A stretch of DNA of 64,000 bases from an uncultured Pelagibacteraceae bacterium (GTDB lineage Bacteria; Pseudomonadota; Alphaproteobacteria; Pelagibacterales; Pelagibacteraceae): positions 62,001 through 126,000 of the forward strand of contig CACMCJ010000001.1 of the NCBI GenBank assembly GCA_902612235.1, written 5' to 3'. The position numbers were made by a program, and so were the translations under genes. The notes below the pieces were generated by a model that did no database searches, had not been told where the DNA came from, and saw only the letters and a list, made by a program, of their open reading frames with translations. Shown here one piece after another: positions 19,567 to 29,678 of the stretch (positions are counted from its first letter, which is position 1; the number at the start of each line of letters is the position of its first letter).

Positions 19567-20923
19567 TTATAGTTGTAATATTTTTTATTTTGACAATTTT
19601 AGACATTTCATTTTTAAAATTCTCTTCAGTATAATCTGGAAATATGTCTCCTTTCAAAGATAGCATGAACTGACTTGTGGGATCTTCTTTAGGAACAAAC
19701 TCTATTAAACCTGTTGGCGCTAAAGAAGTAAGCCAACTAATTACTTGTTTTAGTGGAACATTTTTAGCGATAACTAAATGATGGATTAAAGCTAATGCTA
19801 AAATACAGTCAAACTTCGCTCTTTTATTAAAACTTTTTCTCTCTTCATCATTCCAACCCAAATTACTACTGGGATTTGTAAAATCTAAATAAAGTGGCAA
19901 AATGTTATAATCATTCTCTTTAGAATTTAAATAATTTCTATCTAATACTTTTAAGTCAAAATCAAAACCAATAACATTTTTTACATTATTTTGAATTGCA
20001 ACCTTTGAGAATTTTCCATCATTACAACCTAAATCTGCTAATAAATTAATTTTTTTATTTTTTTTTATAAAATTTTCAACTATTTCTATCTTTTTTTTTT
20101 CTTCATTATCTGAATAGGTATTTTTTTCAGAATATTTGTCCCAAGTTGTTATCTGTTTTTTTAATTTAAGTCTTTTAATAAAACTTTTTAACCTTTGCAG
20201 CATAAATTTAAATGCATTTTTAGTAAGCCCTTTTGTTTTTTTTATTTTGTTATGTGTAATATCAAGATTTTTTGTGGCTTTTTGTTCAATCTTATTTAAT
20301 AAAAACACCTGAAAAAAAATCGTTGGATTGAAAAAATGATGAGTCTTTAGAATTGAGGATAAATCAGAAGTTTTTATTCCTTCAAGATTTCCTTTAAACC
20401 AGTTGTTAAAATTAATTCCCGTTTTTGATGTTAAAATTAGTGGATTTAAAAAATTTTCACAAAATTGAGTATGAGCTCCCCAAAACTCATTCTCTTTATA
20501 TTCATCGATAGAAAGCGCATCAATGAAAATTGGTTTTAAATTTTTAAATTGAACATTATACGCACTTGCATCAATTAATTTTGCACCTTTTTCGAGAAGA
20601 AATAGCTGTAAATCCAAATGAAAAATAGCCGCGTCTTTAAGTTGATTGAATGTCCATTCATAAGGGTAAGAAATATATTCTAACTTTTCATGTTCAATAA
20701 CTAATGAATTGTCGGTTGATTTTAATTTTAATATTTCTTCAGAGTTGATTTCTTTAGTATCAACTAGAAATTTTTTTTCAATAAGCTCTTTAATTAAATT
20801 GTTTTTTCTTAAAAAATCGTATTTTGTTCGACCGTTGGAAAAAACCTCTCTAAAAATTCTATCTTTAAAATAAAATATTTTAGCAGAGGGATCTCTGAAT
20901 GATCCAGCATCATAAATCTTCAT
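19526..20923 (-). CDS. two-domain protein: N-terminal kinase-like region plus C-terminal SAM methyltransferase (NoeA-like)
   Basis: LIDASAYNVQF...PIFID (D-x4-N ... D) followed by LADLGCNDGKFSKVA SAM motif and ALALIHHL. Confidence 0.75.
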   Translation of the reverse strand: MKIYDAGSFRDPSAKIFYFKDRIFREVFSNGRTKYDFLRKNNLIKELIEKKFLVDTKEINSEEILKLKSTDNSLVIEHEKLEYISYPYEWTFNQLKDAAIFHLDLQLFLLEKGAKLIDASAYNVQFKNLKPIFIDALSIDEYKENEFWGAHTQFCENFLNPLILTSKTGINFNNWFKGNLEGIKTSDLSSILKTHHFFNPTIFFQVFLLNKIEQKATKNLDITHNKIKKTKGLTKNAFKFMLQRLKSFIKRLKLKKQITTWDKYSEKNTYSDNEEKKKIEIVENFIKKNKKINLLADLGCNDGKFSKVAIQNNVKNVIGFDFDLKVLDRNYLNSKENDYNILPLYLDFTNPSSNLGWNDEERKSFNKRAKFDCILALALIHHLVIAKNVPLKQVISWLTSLAPTGLIEFVPKEDPTSQFMLSLKGDIFPDYTEENFKNEMSKIVKIKNITTISDTKRRMYEFIPL

Positions 20924-20931
20924 TCTATTAA

Positions 20932-21141
20932 CTAATCAATTTTTTTTTCTTTTTTTTTAAAAAGTTTGGAAAGTACATTCTTAAATTTTCTCCAATAAAT
21001 TGTTACAGTAGCACCTATTGCTGCTACGAAACCAATAATAGCTTGTAGAATAATGCCTCCAGTACCAGGATCAAGATATGCCTGAGAACTTGTTTGCATT
21101 AAAAAAGTGTAAAAAAGGACTAAAAATAAATTTTTGAACAT
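20932..21141 (-). CDS. small membrane protein with YLDPGTGG motif
   Basis: 69 aa; signal-like N-terminus, YLDPGTGGIILQAIIG, one TM, basic C-terminus. Confidence 0.75.
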   Translation of the reverse strand: MFKNLFLVLFYTFLMQTSSQAYLDPGTGGIILQAIIGFVAAIGATVTIYWRKFKNVLSKLFKKKEKKID

Positions 21142-21188
21142 TCAAGACTATATTAATTTATTTAGACTAATACAACCTTTCGAGTTTG

Positions 21189-21335
21189 CTAATTGAATTT
21201 TTTTTTAATAAATATAAATAATAATGATAATAATACCGCAACTAGTACATCTTGAAAAGGAGTGGCATAAGGATAACAATAATTCCATAAAATCACTAAA
21301 ATTAACCAGATAATCCAATTTACTATTTCAAACAT
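21189..21335 (-). CDS. 48-aa putative membrane protein MFEIVNWIIWLILVILWNYCYPYATPFQDVLVAVLLSLLFIFIKKKFN
   Basis: Open ATG-TAG frame filling an otherwise unexplained gap; two hydrophobic segments and basic tail; not in ORF track because of length. Confidence 0.55.
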   Translation of the reverse strand: MFEIVNWIIWLILVILWNYCYPYATPFQDVLVAVLLSLLFIFIKKKFN

Positions 21336-21340
21336 GTATT

Positions 21341-22057
21341 TTAGTCTTTAAAAAATCTTTTTTTTATTAATGCAGAAAGAAACATTATGATAATAAAAAA
21401 AATAATTGGTAAATAAATTTCTTTTTCAAAAAACAAACTTGTAAAGCTAAAGCTATCAGCTTGTTTTATATATTTATTTATTCCTGACCCAATAGTATTC
21501 CAAATAAAAAACATAGGGGCAAAACCTATTAAACTTGCTAAAAAATAATTTGTTTTTTTTATATTAAAGATAACCGGTAAAACATTTTGTAACCCAAAAG
21601 GAATTCCTAAGCCTCCTGCTAATCTAAAAGCTAAAAAGTAATTAAATTCGTTTTGTTTAAATAAATTGACATATTTATTAAATTTATTTTTTAATAATTC
21701 ATAAACCAATTCCTTAAAAAAAAAATTGGCTATTAAATAAAGATTCAACGCGCCGACAGAAATAGATAATACCGATATAAAAGTTCCCATCCATTTACCA
21801 AATAAAATACCTGATACAATTAAAAGCGGTGATCCAAAACCAAGCAAAGATACCCAAATAATGCTAAAAATAAAAAAAAAGAAAAGATTTACGAAAAGAT
21901 TATTGCCTATAGTTCTTTCTAAATTTAATTGTAATTCCTTATAATATAAAAATTCATCTAATCTGGTCAAATCAATATAAGAGAATATTATGTAAAGAAA
22001 AGTAATTAATATTACTAAATAAATTACTCCTAAAAAAACTTTCAGACCTTTACTCAT
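21341..22057 (-). CDS. VTT/DedA (TVP38/SNARE-associated) family membrane protein
   Basis: LLGFGSPLLIVSGILFGKWMGTFISVLSISVGA and FRLAGGLGIPFGLQNVLPVIF motifs. Confidence 0.8.
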   Translation of the reverse strand: MSKGLKVFLGVIYLVILITFLYIIFSYIDLTRLDEFLYYKELQLNLERTIGNNLFVNLFFFFIFSIIWVSLLGFGSPLLIVSGILFGKWMGTFISVLSISVGALNLYLIANFFFKELVYELLKNKFNKYVNLFKQNEFNYFLAFRLAGGLGIPFGLQNVLPVIFNIKKTNYFLASLIGFAPMFFIWNTIGSGINKYIKQADSFSFTSLFFEKEIYLPIIFFIIIMFLSALIKKRFFKD

Positions 22058-22107
22058 AATTTACCTGTACAATAGACGACAATTAAAATATATACCTAAA
22101 AATATTT

Positions 22108-22242
22108 ATGAAAAGAACTTATCAACCAAGTAATATAGTAAGAAAAAGAAGACATGGATTTAGGGCTAGAATGGCTACAAAATCTGGAAGACAGCTCATT
22201 GCAAGGAGAAGAGCTAAAGGTCGTAAAACAATATCAACATAA
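22108..22242 (+). CDS. rpmH: 50S ribosomal protein L34
   Basis: [44 protein letters not shown]; too short for ORF track. Confidence 0.97.
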   Translation: MKRTYQPSNIVRKRRHGFRARMATKSGRQLIARRRAKGRKTIST

Positions 22243-22248
22243 AAATTA

Positions 22249-22599
22249 ATGGTTAAGCTTGAAAGTTTAAAGAAAAGCAACCAATTTAAAAAGGCTCTAA
22301 AAGAAAAAAAAATTCACTCGAAATATTTTTCTATTTTTGCAGCAAAAAACTTCTATAAACCAAGATATAAAGATAACTTACTAATAAGTTTTGTCATGAA
22401 AAAAAAAATTGGCAATGCAGTAAAAAGAAACAAAATACGAAGGAAATTAAAAGCAATTGTTCATAAATTGTTAAAAAAAAAGGGTGCAATTAATAAGGAT
22501 TACACTTATATAGTTTTCGGAAAGTCTGATGCTTATGCACAAAAACAAAATGTGCTTTTGCCATTGATAGAAAAAAGTTTTGATAGATTAAAAAAGTAA
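22249..22599 (+). CDS. rnpA: ribonuclease P protein component
   Basis: Position after rpmH; IGNAVKRNKIRRKLKAI motif. Confidence 0.96.
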   Translation: MVKLESLKKSNQFKKALKEKKIHSKYFSIFAAKNFYKPRYKDNLLISFVMKKKIGNAVKRNKIRRKLKAIVHKLLKKKGAINKDYTYIVFGKSDAYAQKQNVLLPLIEKSFDRLKK

Positions 22600-22600
22600 G

Positions 22601-22876
22601 ATGATAAAATTCATAATTAAATTAAAAATAAAACTTATTGAAATTTACAAATATTTATTTTCACCATTGTTAGGGAATAATTGTAGATATTCTCAAAGTT
22701 GTTCAGAATTTTATATAGACTCTCTGAAAAAACATGGTTTAATGAGCGGATCATTTCTAGGGATCAAAAGAATTTTAAGTTGTCATCCAATAAAAATTTT
22801 AGGTGGGGGATCAAGCTTTGACTTTGTCCCTGAAAAAAAAGAAATAGAGACAAGACAGTTAACGGATAAAAAATAA
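22601..22876 (+). CDS. yidD: membrane protein insertion efficiency factor
   Basis: CRYSQSCSEFYIDSLKKHG, RILSCHP. Confidence 0.95.
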   Translation: MIKFIIKLKIKLIEIYKYLFSPLLGNNCRYSQSCSEFYIDSLKKHGLMSGSFLGIKRILSCHPIKILGGGSSFDFVPEKKEIETRQLTDKK

Positions 22877-24561
22877 TGGATAATAGGAACGTTTTTATAG
22901 CTATAGCTTTATCAATGTCGGTACTTCTATTTTGGGCAGCCTTTTTTGAAACACCAAGAAATAACACAAAGCAAAATCCTCAACAAAAAACCGAGCAAAA
23001 AGTCCAACAAAATTCGATAACACCAACAATAACTCAGCCATCAGTAGAAAAAAAACTTACTAGAGAAGAGTCGATCAAAAAAGAAAAAAGGGTGATAATT
23101 GAAAATGATAATTTAATTGGATCTCTCTCCCTAAAAGGAGCTTTAATTGACGATATATCTTTTAAAAAACATAAGCTCAAAGTTGACAACAATGAAAATA
23201 TTATTTTCTTAAACCCTCCTGAAACAGAAAACGGTTTTTTTATTGAGACTGGTTGGACAAGTATTGGTAACAAAATAAAAGTTCCAACCAAAGAGACCGT
23301 TTGGTCAGTGAAAGGAAATAATATTTTAAATGCAAGCTCGCCTGTAGTACTGCAATGGAATAATCAAGAGGGAATAATTTTTGAAAAAAAAATTGAATTG
23401 GATAATAAATATTTATTTAAGATTTCACAGCAAGTAAAAAATAATTCAAATTCATCCATAGATTTATTTCCATACGCTCAGATGACAAGAAATAAAATTC
23501 CGGATGATATACAAAATTTTTATATACAACATGAGGGGTTTATTGGTGTATTTGATGATGAATTGAAAGAGGATGATTACGATGATGTGGAAGATAAAAA
23601 AATTGTGAGAGAGACTAATGCTGGATGGTTTGGTATAACAGATAAATATTGGATGACTGCTTTCGTGCCAGAAAGTGGGAAAAATTTTAAGTCAACTCTC
23701 TTGTATGAAAATGGATTTAAAGCCAATTATATTATTAATAAACCAACAACTATAGGTAAATCTTCTATCGGTATTAATGAGTTAAAGCTATTTGTAGCTG
23801 CAAAAGAAGTGGAGACAATAGATGGTTACGCTGCTGAACAACAAATAAATAAATTTGATTTAGTAATTGATTGGGGTTGGTTTTATTTTTTTACCAAACC
23901 TTTATTTTTTGTGATTGATTATTTATTTAAAATTTCAGGAAACTTTGGGACTGCAATAGTTTTACTGACAATTGCTATAAGATTAATATTTTTCCCACTT
24001 GCCAATTTTTCATTTAGATCAATGGCGAAAATGAAAGCTGTTCAACCAGAAATGATGCGGCTAAAAGAACTTCATAAAGATGATAAAGTCAAACTCCAGC
24101 AAGAAATGATGGCATTGTATAGAAAAGAAAAAATTAACCCAGCATCCGGTTGTTTGCCAATTTTAATACAAATTCCCTTCTTTTTCGCCATATATAAGAT
24201 GTTATTTATTTCTTTAGAAATGAGGCATCAACCTTTCTTTGGTTGGATTAAAGATTTGTCAGACAAAGATCCAACCTCGATTTTTAATTTTTTTGGCCTA
24301 ATACCATGGGATCCACCAAGTTTTTTAATAATTGGTATTTGGCCCATACTAATGGGATTATCTATGTGGGTTCAACAAAAACTAAATCCAGCCCCTGCAG
24401 ATCCAATTCAGGCTAAAATTTTTGCTTTCTTTCCACTTTTCCTTACAATTATTCTTGCTTCGTTTCCTTCTGGTTTAGTTGTTTATTGGACCATTAACAA
24501 CATTCTTACTATAGCTCAGCAATGGGTTATAATGAAAAATACCAAAGTTAAAACAAACTAA
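22876..24561 (+). CDS. yidC: membrane protein insertase YidC
   Basis: 561 aa; NPASGCLPILIQIPFFFAIYKML and N-terminal periplasmic domain. Confidence 0.97.
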   Translation: MDNRNVFIAIALSMSVLLFWAAFFETPRNNTKQNPQQKTEQKVQQNSITPTITQPSVEKKLTREESIKKEKRVIIENDNLIGSLSLKGALIDDISFKKHKLKVDNNENIIFLNPPETENGFFIETGWTSIGNKIKVPTKETVWSVKGNNILNASSPVVLQWNNQEGIIFEKKIELDNKYLFKISQQVKNNSNSSIDLFPYAQMTRNKIPDDIQNFYIQHEGFIGVFDDELKEDDYDDVEDKKIVRETNAGWFGITDKYWMTAFVPESGKNFKSTLLYENGFKANYIINKPTTIGKSSIGINELKLFVAAKEVETIDGYAAEQQINKFDLVIDWGWFYFFTKPLFFVIDYLFKISGNFGTAIVLLTIAIRLIFFPLANFSFRSMAKMKAVQPEMMRLKELHKDDKVKLQQEMMALYRKEKINPASGCLPILIQIPFFFAIYKMLFISLEMRHQPFFGWIKDLSDKDPTSIFNFFGLIPWDPPSFLIIGIWPILMGLSMWVQQKLNPAPADPIQAKIFAFFPLFLTIILASFPSGLVVYWTINNILTIAQQWVIMKNTKVKTN

Positions 24562-25431
24562 ATGTCAGAGGAATTTTCTTTCGAGAATATTAAAAAAATT
24601 TGGCCCCAAGATGCGCCTGCTGTACAAAATATTCCTAAATATATTACAAAATATAAAAATGAAAAGATCGTAATTAAATATGGAGGTAATGTTCTGATAG
24701 ACAGAAACATATTTAATAACTTTATTGATGATATAAGTATTCTAAATAAATTAGGTCTATCTATTGTAGTTGTGCATGGTGGAGGTCCAAGAATTAAAAG
24801 AGAGCTAGATAAGCATAATATTCAATCAAAATTTATTAATGGTTTGAGAGTAACAGATAAAGAGGTGCTGAAGATAGTTGAAAAAGTTTTGATTGAATTT
24901 AATAATGATATTGTAAATTCTCTAAAAAAAAAAGGTACTTTAGCAGTTCCGCTTAATACAAAAACAAATAATATTATTAATGTATTGCCTGAAAATAAAG
25001 AGCTTGGATTTGTCGGAATACCAGAAAAGATAAATGCAAATATTATTGAAAAAGTTATTAATCAAAAACAAATACCGGTTGTTGCTCCGTTAGGGTTAGA
25101 TAAAGATAGACAAACGTTCAATATAAATGGAGATACCGCAGCAAATGCTATTGCAAAAAAACTTAAATCAAGAAGACTTTTATTAATGACTAATGTCGAA
25201 GGTGTTTATGATGATAAAAAAAATTTAATTTCAGAAATCAAACCTTTTGATCTAGAAAACTTAATAAAATGGAAAGTAGTCCAGGGTGGCATGATTCCAA
25301 AAATAAAGAATTGTGTTGATGCTGTCGAAAATGGAGTAAGAGGTGTTGTAATACTTGATGGGAGAAAACCTCATTCTATTCTTCATGAAATATTTTCTGA
25401 TAAGGGCGCTGGGACTCTAATAAGAAAATGA
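24562..25431 (+). CDS. argB: acetylglutamate kinase
   Basis: VIKYGGNVL, VVHGGGPRI, NINGDTAANAIA. Confidence 0.96.
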   Translation: MSEEFSFENIKKIWPQDAPAVQNIPKYITKYKNEKIVIKYGGNVLIDRNIFNNFIDDISILNKLGLSIVVVHGGGPRIKRELDKHNIQSKFINGLRVTDKEVLKIVEKVLIEFNNDIVNSLKKKGTLAVPLNTKTNNIINVLPENKELGFVGIPEKINANIIEKVINQKQIPVVAPLGLDKDRQTFNINGDTAANAIAKKLKSRRLLLMTNVEGVYDDKKNLISEIKPFDLENLIKWKVVQGGMIPKIKNCVDAVENGVRGVVILDGRKPHSILHEIFSDKGAGTLIRK

Positions 25432-26093
25432 AAGATCTTAAAAAAATTAAATATTGGTTATTTGACTTAGACAATACTCTTTACGATGGGGCTACAAAAG
25501 TTTTCGAACAAGTTGATAAAAAAATGACAAAATTTATTTCCGAAAAACTTAAAGTAACTCCTGAAGAAGCAAAAAAAATTCAAAAAAACTATTTTCAAGA
25601 GTACAATACTACCCTTAATGGAATGATTAAGCATCACAAAATCGATGCTGATGAGTTTTTAGAATTTGTTCATGATGTAGATCTTAATTTTTTAAATAAA
25701 GACAATCTTTTAGAGGATCAAATTAAAAAATTAGAAGGGAAAAAAATAATTTTTACGAATGGTTCAAGGGCTCACGCAATTAATGTGACAAAAAGAATAG
25801 GAATTGACAAGCTTTTTGACGGTATTTTTGATATTAAGGACTCAGAATTTATTCCTAAACCTTCAAAAGAGCCATATAAAAAATTGGTAGAAGATTACAA
25901 AATTGAGCCACAATATTGTATATTCTTTGAAGACATAGCAAGAAATTTAAAACCAGCTTATGAGATGGGTATGAAAACTGTATGGATTAAAAATAATGAG
26001 CCGTGGGCGGCAAAATTTTCTGATGCAGATTTTATTAATTATAGAACAGACAAACTTTCAACTTTTTTAAAGGAGATAAATGAAATTAAATGA
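25428..26093 (+). CDS. HAD family pyrimidine 5'-nucleotidase
   Basis: [35 protein letters not shown]. Confidence 0.9.
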   Translation: MKDLKKIKYWLFDLDNTLYDGATKVFEQVDKKMTKFISEKLKVTPEEAKKIQKNYFQEYNTTLNGMIKHHKIDADEFLEFVHDVDLNFLNKDNLLEDQIKKLEGKKIIFTNGSRAHAINVTKRIGIDKLFDGIFDIKDSEFIPKPSKEPYKKLVEDYKIEPQYCIFFEDIARNLKPAYEMGMKTVWIKNNEPWAAKFSDADFINYRTDKLSTFLKEINEIK

Positions 26094-26907
26094 ACTTGAA
26101 AAAATAATAAATGGTGCTTTTGAAAATAAGCAAAATATTTCTGATAACTCAGATAAAAAGATTTTAGATGCAATAAGTGAAACAATCGAACTTACAGACA
26201 AAGGCAATGTTAGAGTTGCAAATAAAATAAATGGGAAATGGTCTGTTAATCAATGGATAAAAAAAGCAATTTTATTGAGTTTTAGAGTAAATAAAATGAC
26301 AATGTCGAAAGGTCCATATACAACCTGGTATGATAAAGTACCTGGAAAATCAGTTTTGTGGAATGAGGATGATTGGAAAAAAGCTGGATACAGACACGTT
26401 CCTAATGGAGTTGTAAGAAAAGGCTCTTTTATAGCTAAAGGTGTTGTTTTGATGCCGTGTTTTGTAAATCTTGGAGCTTACGTTGATGAAGGCACAATGA
26501 TTGATACCTGGGCCTCTGTAGGCTCGTGTGCCCAAATAGGAAAAAACTGTCATGTTTCAGGTGGAGCAGGCATTGGTGGAGTGCTAGAACCACTACAAGC
26601 TGGACCTGTAATAATTGAGGATAATTGTTTCATTGGTGCTCGGTCAGAAATTGCAGAAGGTGTATTAGTCGAAGAGGGAGCCGTGATATCAATGGGGGTT
26701 TATATAGGAGCATCTACTAAGATAGTAGATCGAAATTCGGGTGAAATAACTTACGGAAAAGTCCCTGCATATTCAGTAGTGGTACCAGGTTCATTGCCAA
26801 ACAAAAAAAATCCAAACGGGCCGTCTCTTTATTGTGCTGTAATAGTAAAAAAAGTTGATGAAAAAACTAGAAGTAAAACATCGATTAATGATTTATTAAG
26901 GGATTAA
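26080..26907 (+). CDS. dapD: 2,3,4,5-tetrahydropyridine-2,6-dicarboxylate N-succinyltransferase
   Basis: Left-handed beta-helix repeats, [23 protein letters not shown]. Confidence 0.97.
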   Translation: MKLNELEKIINGAFENKQNISDNSDKKILDAISETIELTDKGNVRVANKINGKWSVNQWIKKAILLSFRVNKMTMSKGPYTTWYDKVPGKSVLWNEDDWKKAGYRHVPNGVVRKGSFIAKGVVLMPCFVNLGAYVDEGTMIDTWASVGSCAQIGKNCHVSGGAGIGGVLEPLQAGPVIIEDNCFIGARSEIAEGVLVEEGAVISMGVYIGASTKIVDRNSGEITYGKVPAYSVVVPGSLPNKKNPNGPSLYCAVIVKKVDEKTRSKTSINDLLRD

Positions 26908-28064
26908 TGCTGAGCTTTAATGAATTAAAATTAGCCAAAGAACTTATAAAATTTCCAAGTGTCACTCCGAAAGATGCGGGGGCTATAAAATTTTTAAGTA
27001 AAAAATTAAGATTATTAGGTTTCAAATGCAAGATTTTAGAATTCAAAGATAAAAACAGCAAACCAATTAAAAATTTATATGCTAGGTTGGGAAAGAAACA
27101 ACCAAATCTTTGTTATGCCGGCCACACAGATGTAGTGCCTCCAGGTAATATTAATGATTGGACTAAAGATCCCTTTAAACCGATTATAAAAAATAATCAT
27201 CTTATAGGCAGGGGTGCAAATGATATGAAAAGCTCAATTGCCTGCTTTATCTCAGCAGTTAGTCAATTTTTAAAGACTAATACAAATTTTAATGGCTCAA
27301 TAAGTTTTTTAATAACTGGTGATGAAGAAGGTTACGCTATAAATGGAACAAAAAAAGTCGTTAATTATCTTCAAAAAAGAAAAGAAAAAATAAACTTTTG
27401 TATAGTTGGAGAACCAACAAATCCAAATAAATTAGGTGAAATGATAAAAATCGGAAGGAGAGGAAGCCTAACAGGTAAAATTGATATATTTGGTGTACAA
27501 GGACATGTAGCTTATCCCCACCTATTGAATAACCCCATAAATACTCTAATTAGCCTTTGTAAAAAACTAAAAGATAAAAGATTAGATAAAGGAAATAAAA
27601 ATTTTCAACCTTCTAACCTTGAATTTACACGTATTTTTGTAGATAACAAAGCACATAACGTAATACCAGCAAAAGCTAGTGCTCAATTTAACATTAGGTA
27701 CAACAATATACATACTGCTAAATCTCTGAAAAAAACAATTAATAGCATTACTAGAAATTTATGCAAAAAGAAAAATTGTAGGTTTGCTATAAAATATATT
27801 GCTAATGGAGATGCATTTATAACTAAACCGGAAAAAACTATTTTTATGGCTAAAAAAATTATAAAAAAAATAACAAAAATTAATCCAAAATTCTCCACAA
27901 CAGGAGGCACCTCAGATGCAAGATTTATAAAAAAGATTTCCCCATGTCTTGAGTTTGGTCTTGTAAATAAAACTATGCATAAAGTAGATGAGTGCGTTTC
28001 AATATCAGATCTAAAAAAACTTACGAATATTTATAAAAATATTTTGATAGAATATTTTAAGTGA
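26907..28064 (+). CDS. dapE: succinyl-diaminopimelate desuccinylase
   Basis: YAGHTDVVPPG, RGANDMKSSIACF, GDEEGYAINGT. Confidence 0.96.
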   Translation: MLSFNELKLAKELIKFPSVTPKDAGAIKFLSKKLRLLGFKCKILEFKDKNSKPIKNLYARLGKKQPNLCYAGHTDVVPPGNINDWTKDPFKPIIKNNHLIGRGANDMKSSIACFISAVSQFLKTNTNFNGSISFLITGDEEGYAINGTKKVVNYLQKRKEKINFCIVGEPTNPNKLGEMIKIGRRGSLTGKIDIFGVQGHVAYPHLLNNPINTLISLCKKLKDKRLDKGNKNFQPSNLEFTRIFVDNKAHNVIPAKASAQFNIRYNNIHTAKSLKKTINSITRNLCKKKNCRFAIKYIANGDAFITKPEKTIFMAKKIIKKITKINPKFSTTGGTSDARFIKKISPCLEFGLVNKTMHKVDECVSISDLKKLTNIYKNILIEYFK

Positions 28065-28528
28065 AACTTTATAAAATTAAAAAATCAAATATTGATAAAA
28101 ATGGTTTATATGCCAATTATGATATTAAGGTTGGTACAAAAATAATTGAGTATAAGGGAAAGATTATTACAAGAAAAAAGGCTGAGGAAGATCCAAAATT
28201 CGATAATGACAAAGCAATATATCTTTTTAATTTAAACAAAAAATATGACTTGGATGGGGATTTTAAATACAATACTGCTAGGTTAATAAATCATTCTTGT
28301 AATCCTAATTGTGAGGTAGATGGAACAGGATTAAAGTTATGGATATACGCAATTAGAGATATAAAAAAAGGAGAAGAATTATCTTATGATTATGGGTTTA
28401 GTTTTGATGAAAACTTTAAAAATTACCCTTGCAGATGTGGAGCTAAGAATTGCGTTGGATATATTGTAAGATCTGAGTCAAGATGGAGAATTAGAAAATC
28501 AAAAGATTATAAATCACATAATAAATGA
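28061..28528 (+). CDS. SET domain-containing protein (putative protein-lysine methyltransferase)
   Basis: NHSCNPNCEVDG, GEELSYDYGF, post-SET CRCGAKNCVGYI; GTG start overlapping dapE TGA. Confidence 0.92.
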   Translation: MKLYKIKKSNIDKNGLYANYDIKVGTKIIEYKGKIITRKKAEEDPKFDNDKAIYLFNLNKKYDLDGDFKYNTARLINHSCNPNCEVDGTGLKLWIYAIRDIKKGEELSYDYGFSFDENFKNYPCRCGAKNCVGYIVRSESRWRIRKSKDYKSHNK

Positions 28529-29673
28529 AAAAAATTTTATTTATTTCCAATAGAAATCCTTTTGCAGAAAGATTTTCTGGAGATGTTATAAGAGCTAAAA
28601 AATTTGTTAAATATTTAAGTAGAAACAATTATGTAAAAGTAATAAGTCCGAATAATGATAACACTACTATAAAAGAGAGCAAATTTAATTATGAGGGATT
28701 TGAAAGTTCAAATTTTTTCTCCAAATTTGTAAGAATCTTATTGTCTCTTTTTAACTTTAAACCAATGCAATTAGGTTTTTTTTACAATTCAAAAATAGAT
28801 AAATTTGTAAAAGATAATTTCGAAAATTATGATTATATTTTTTTTCAATCATTTAGATCTGCACAATATTTACCAGAAAAATTTATAGGAATTACAATAT
28901 TGGATTTGGCGGACTTAATGTCAAAAAACTATAAACAAACAAGTAATAATTTAATTTTTTTAAATCCATTAAAATTTATTTATTTTTTAGAAAGTAAACT
29001 TTTAAAAAGTTATGAAAAATTTTGTTTAAATAATTTTGAAAAAATTTTGTTACACTCAGAAAAAGAAATTAAAACAGTTGATCAAAATCTGAAAAAAAAA
29101 ATATATCAATATTCTTTTGGTGTTGATCGAATTAAAAATAAGTATAAATATAGTTTTAAAAATAACAAAATAATTTTTATTGGAAACATTAAATATCTGC
29201 CTAATAAAAAGGCATGTTACGACTTTGCAAATAAGATTCTTCCTAAATTAATTCAAAAACATTCCGATTTAGAGTTTCATATTATCGGAGAGATATCAAA
29301 AATTGACACATACATATTAAAAAAGTTTAAAGGTGTAAAAGTTATTGGTAAAGTTAACAACTTAGAACCTTATTTAAACAAAGTTATTTGTGGAATAGCT
29401 AATTTGAAAATTTCCTCAGGTATACAAACAAAAATACTTACTTATATGTCTTATGGAATTCCAACTATTTGTAGTCAGCAAGTTTACGAAAATTTTGATG
29501 CTTTGAAAAAAAGTAAAATAAATTATTACAAGAATGATAATGATTTTATTAAGTTGATAATAAAATTAAAGAAAAATAAAAACTTTGGTCAATCTTCATC
29601 AAAATTAGCTTTAAAAAATATAAGAAATTTTAAATGGGAAAAAATTCTGCCATTTTTAAACAAAGTTTTTTAA
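28525..29673 (+). CDS. glycosyltransferase (group 1-like)
   Basis: IIFIGNIKYLPNKKA, KVIGKVNNLEPYL, SGIQTKILTYMSYGIPTI. Confidence 0.8.
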   Translation: MKKILFISNRNPFAERFSGDVIRAKKFVKYLSRNNYVKVISPNNDNTTIKESKFNYEGFESSNFFSKFVRILLSLFNFKPMQLGFFYNSKIDKFVKDNFENYDYIFFQSFRSAQYLPEKFIGITILDLADLMSKNYKQTSNNLIFLNPLKFIYFLESKLLKSYEKFCLNNFEKILLHSEKEIKTVDQNLKKKIYQYSFGVDRIKNKYKYSFKNNKIIFIGNIKYLPNKKACYDFANKILPKLIQKHSDLEFHIIGEISKIDTYILKKFKGVKVIGKVNNLEPYLNKVICGIANLKISSGIQTKILTYMSYGIPTICSQQVYENFDALKKSKINYYKNDNDFIKLIIKLKKNKNFGQSSSKLALKNIRNFKWEKILPFLNKVF

Positions 29674-29678
29674 GATTA

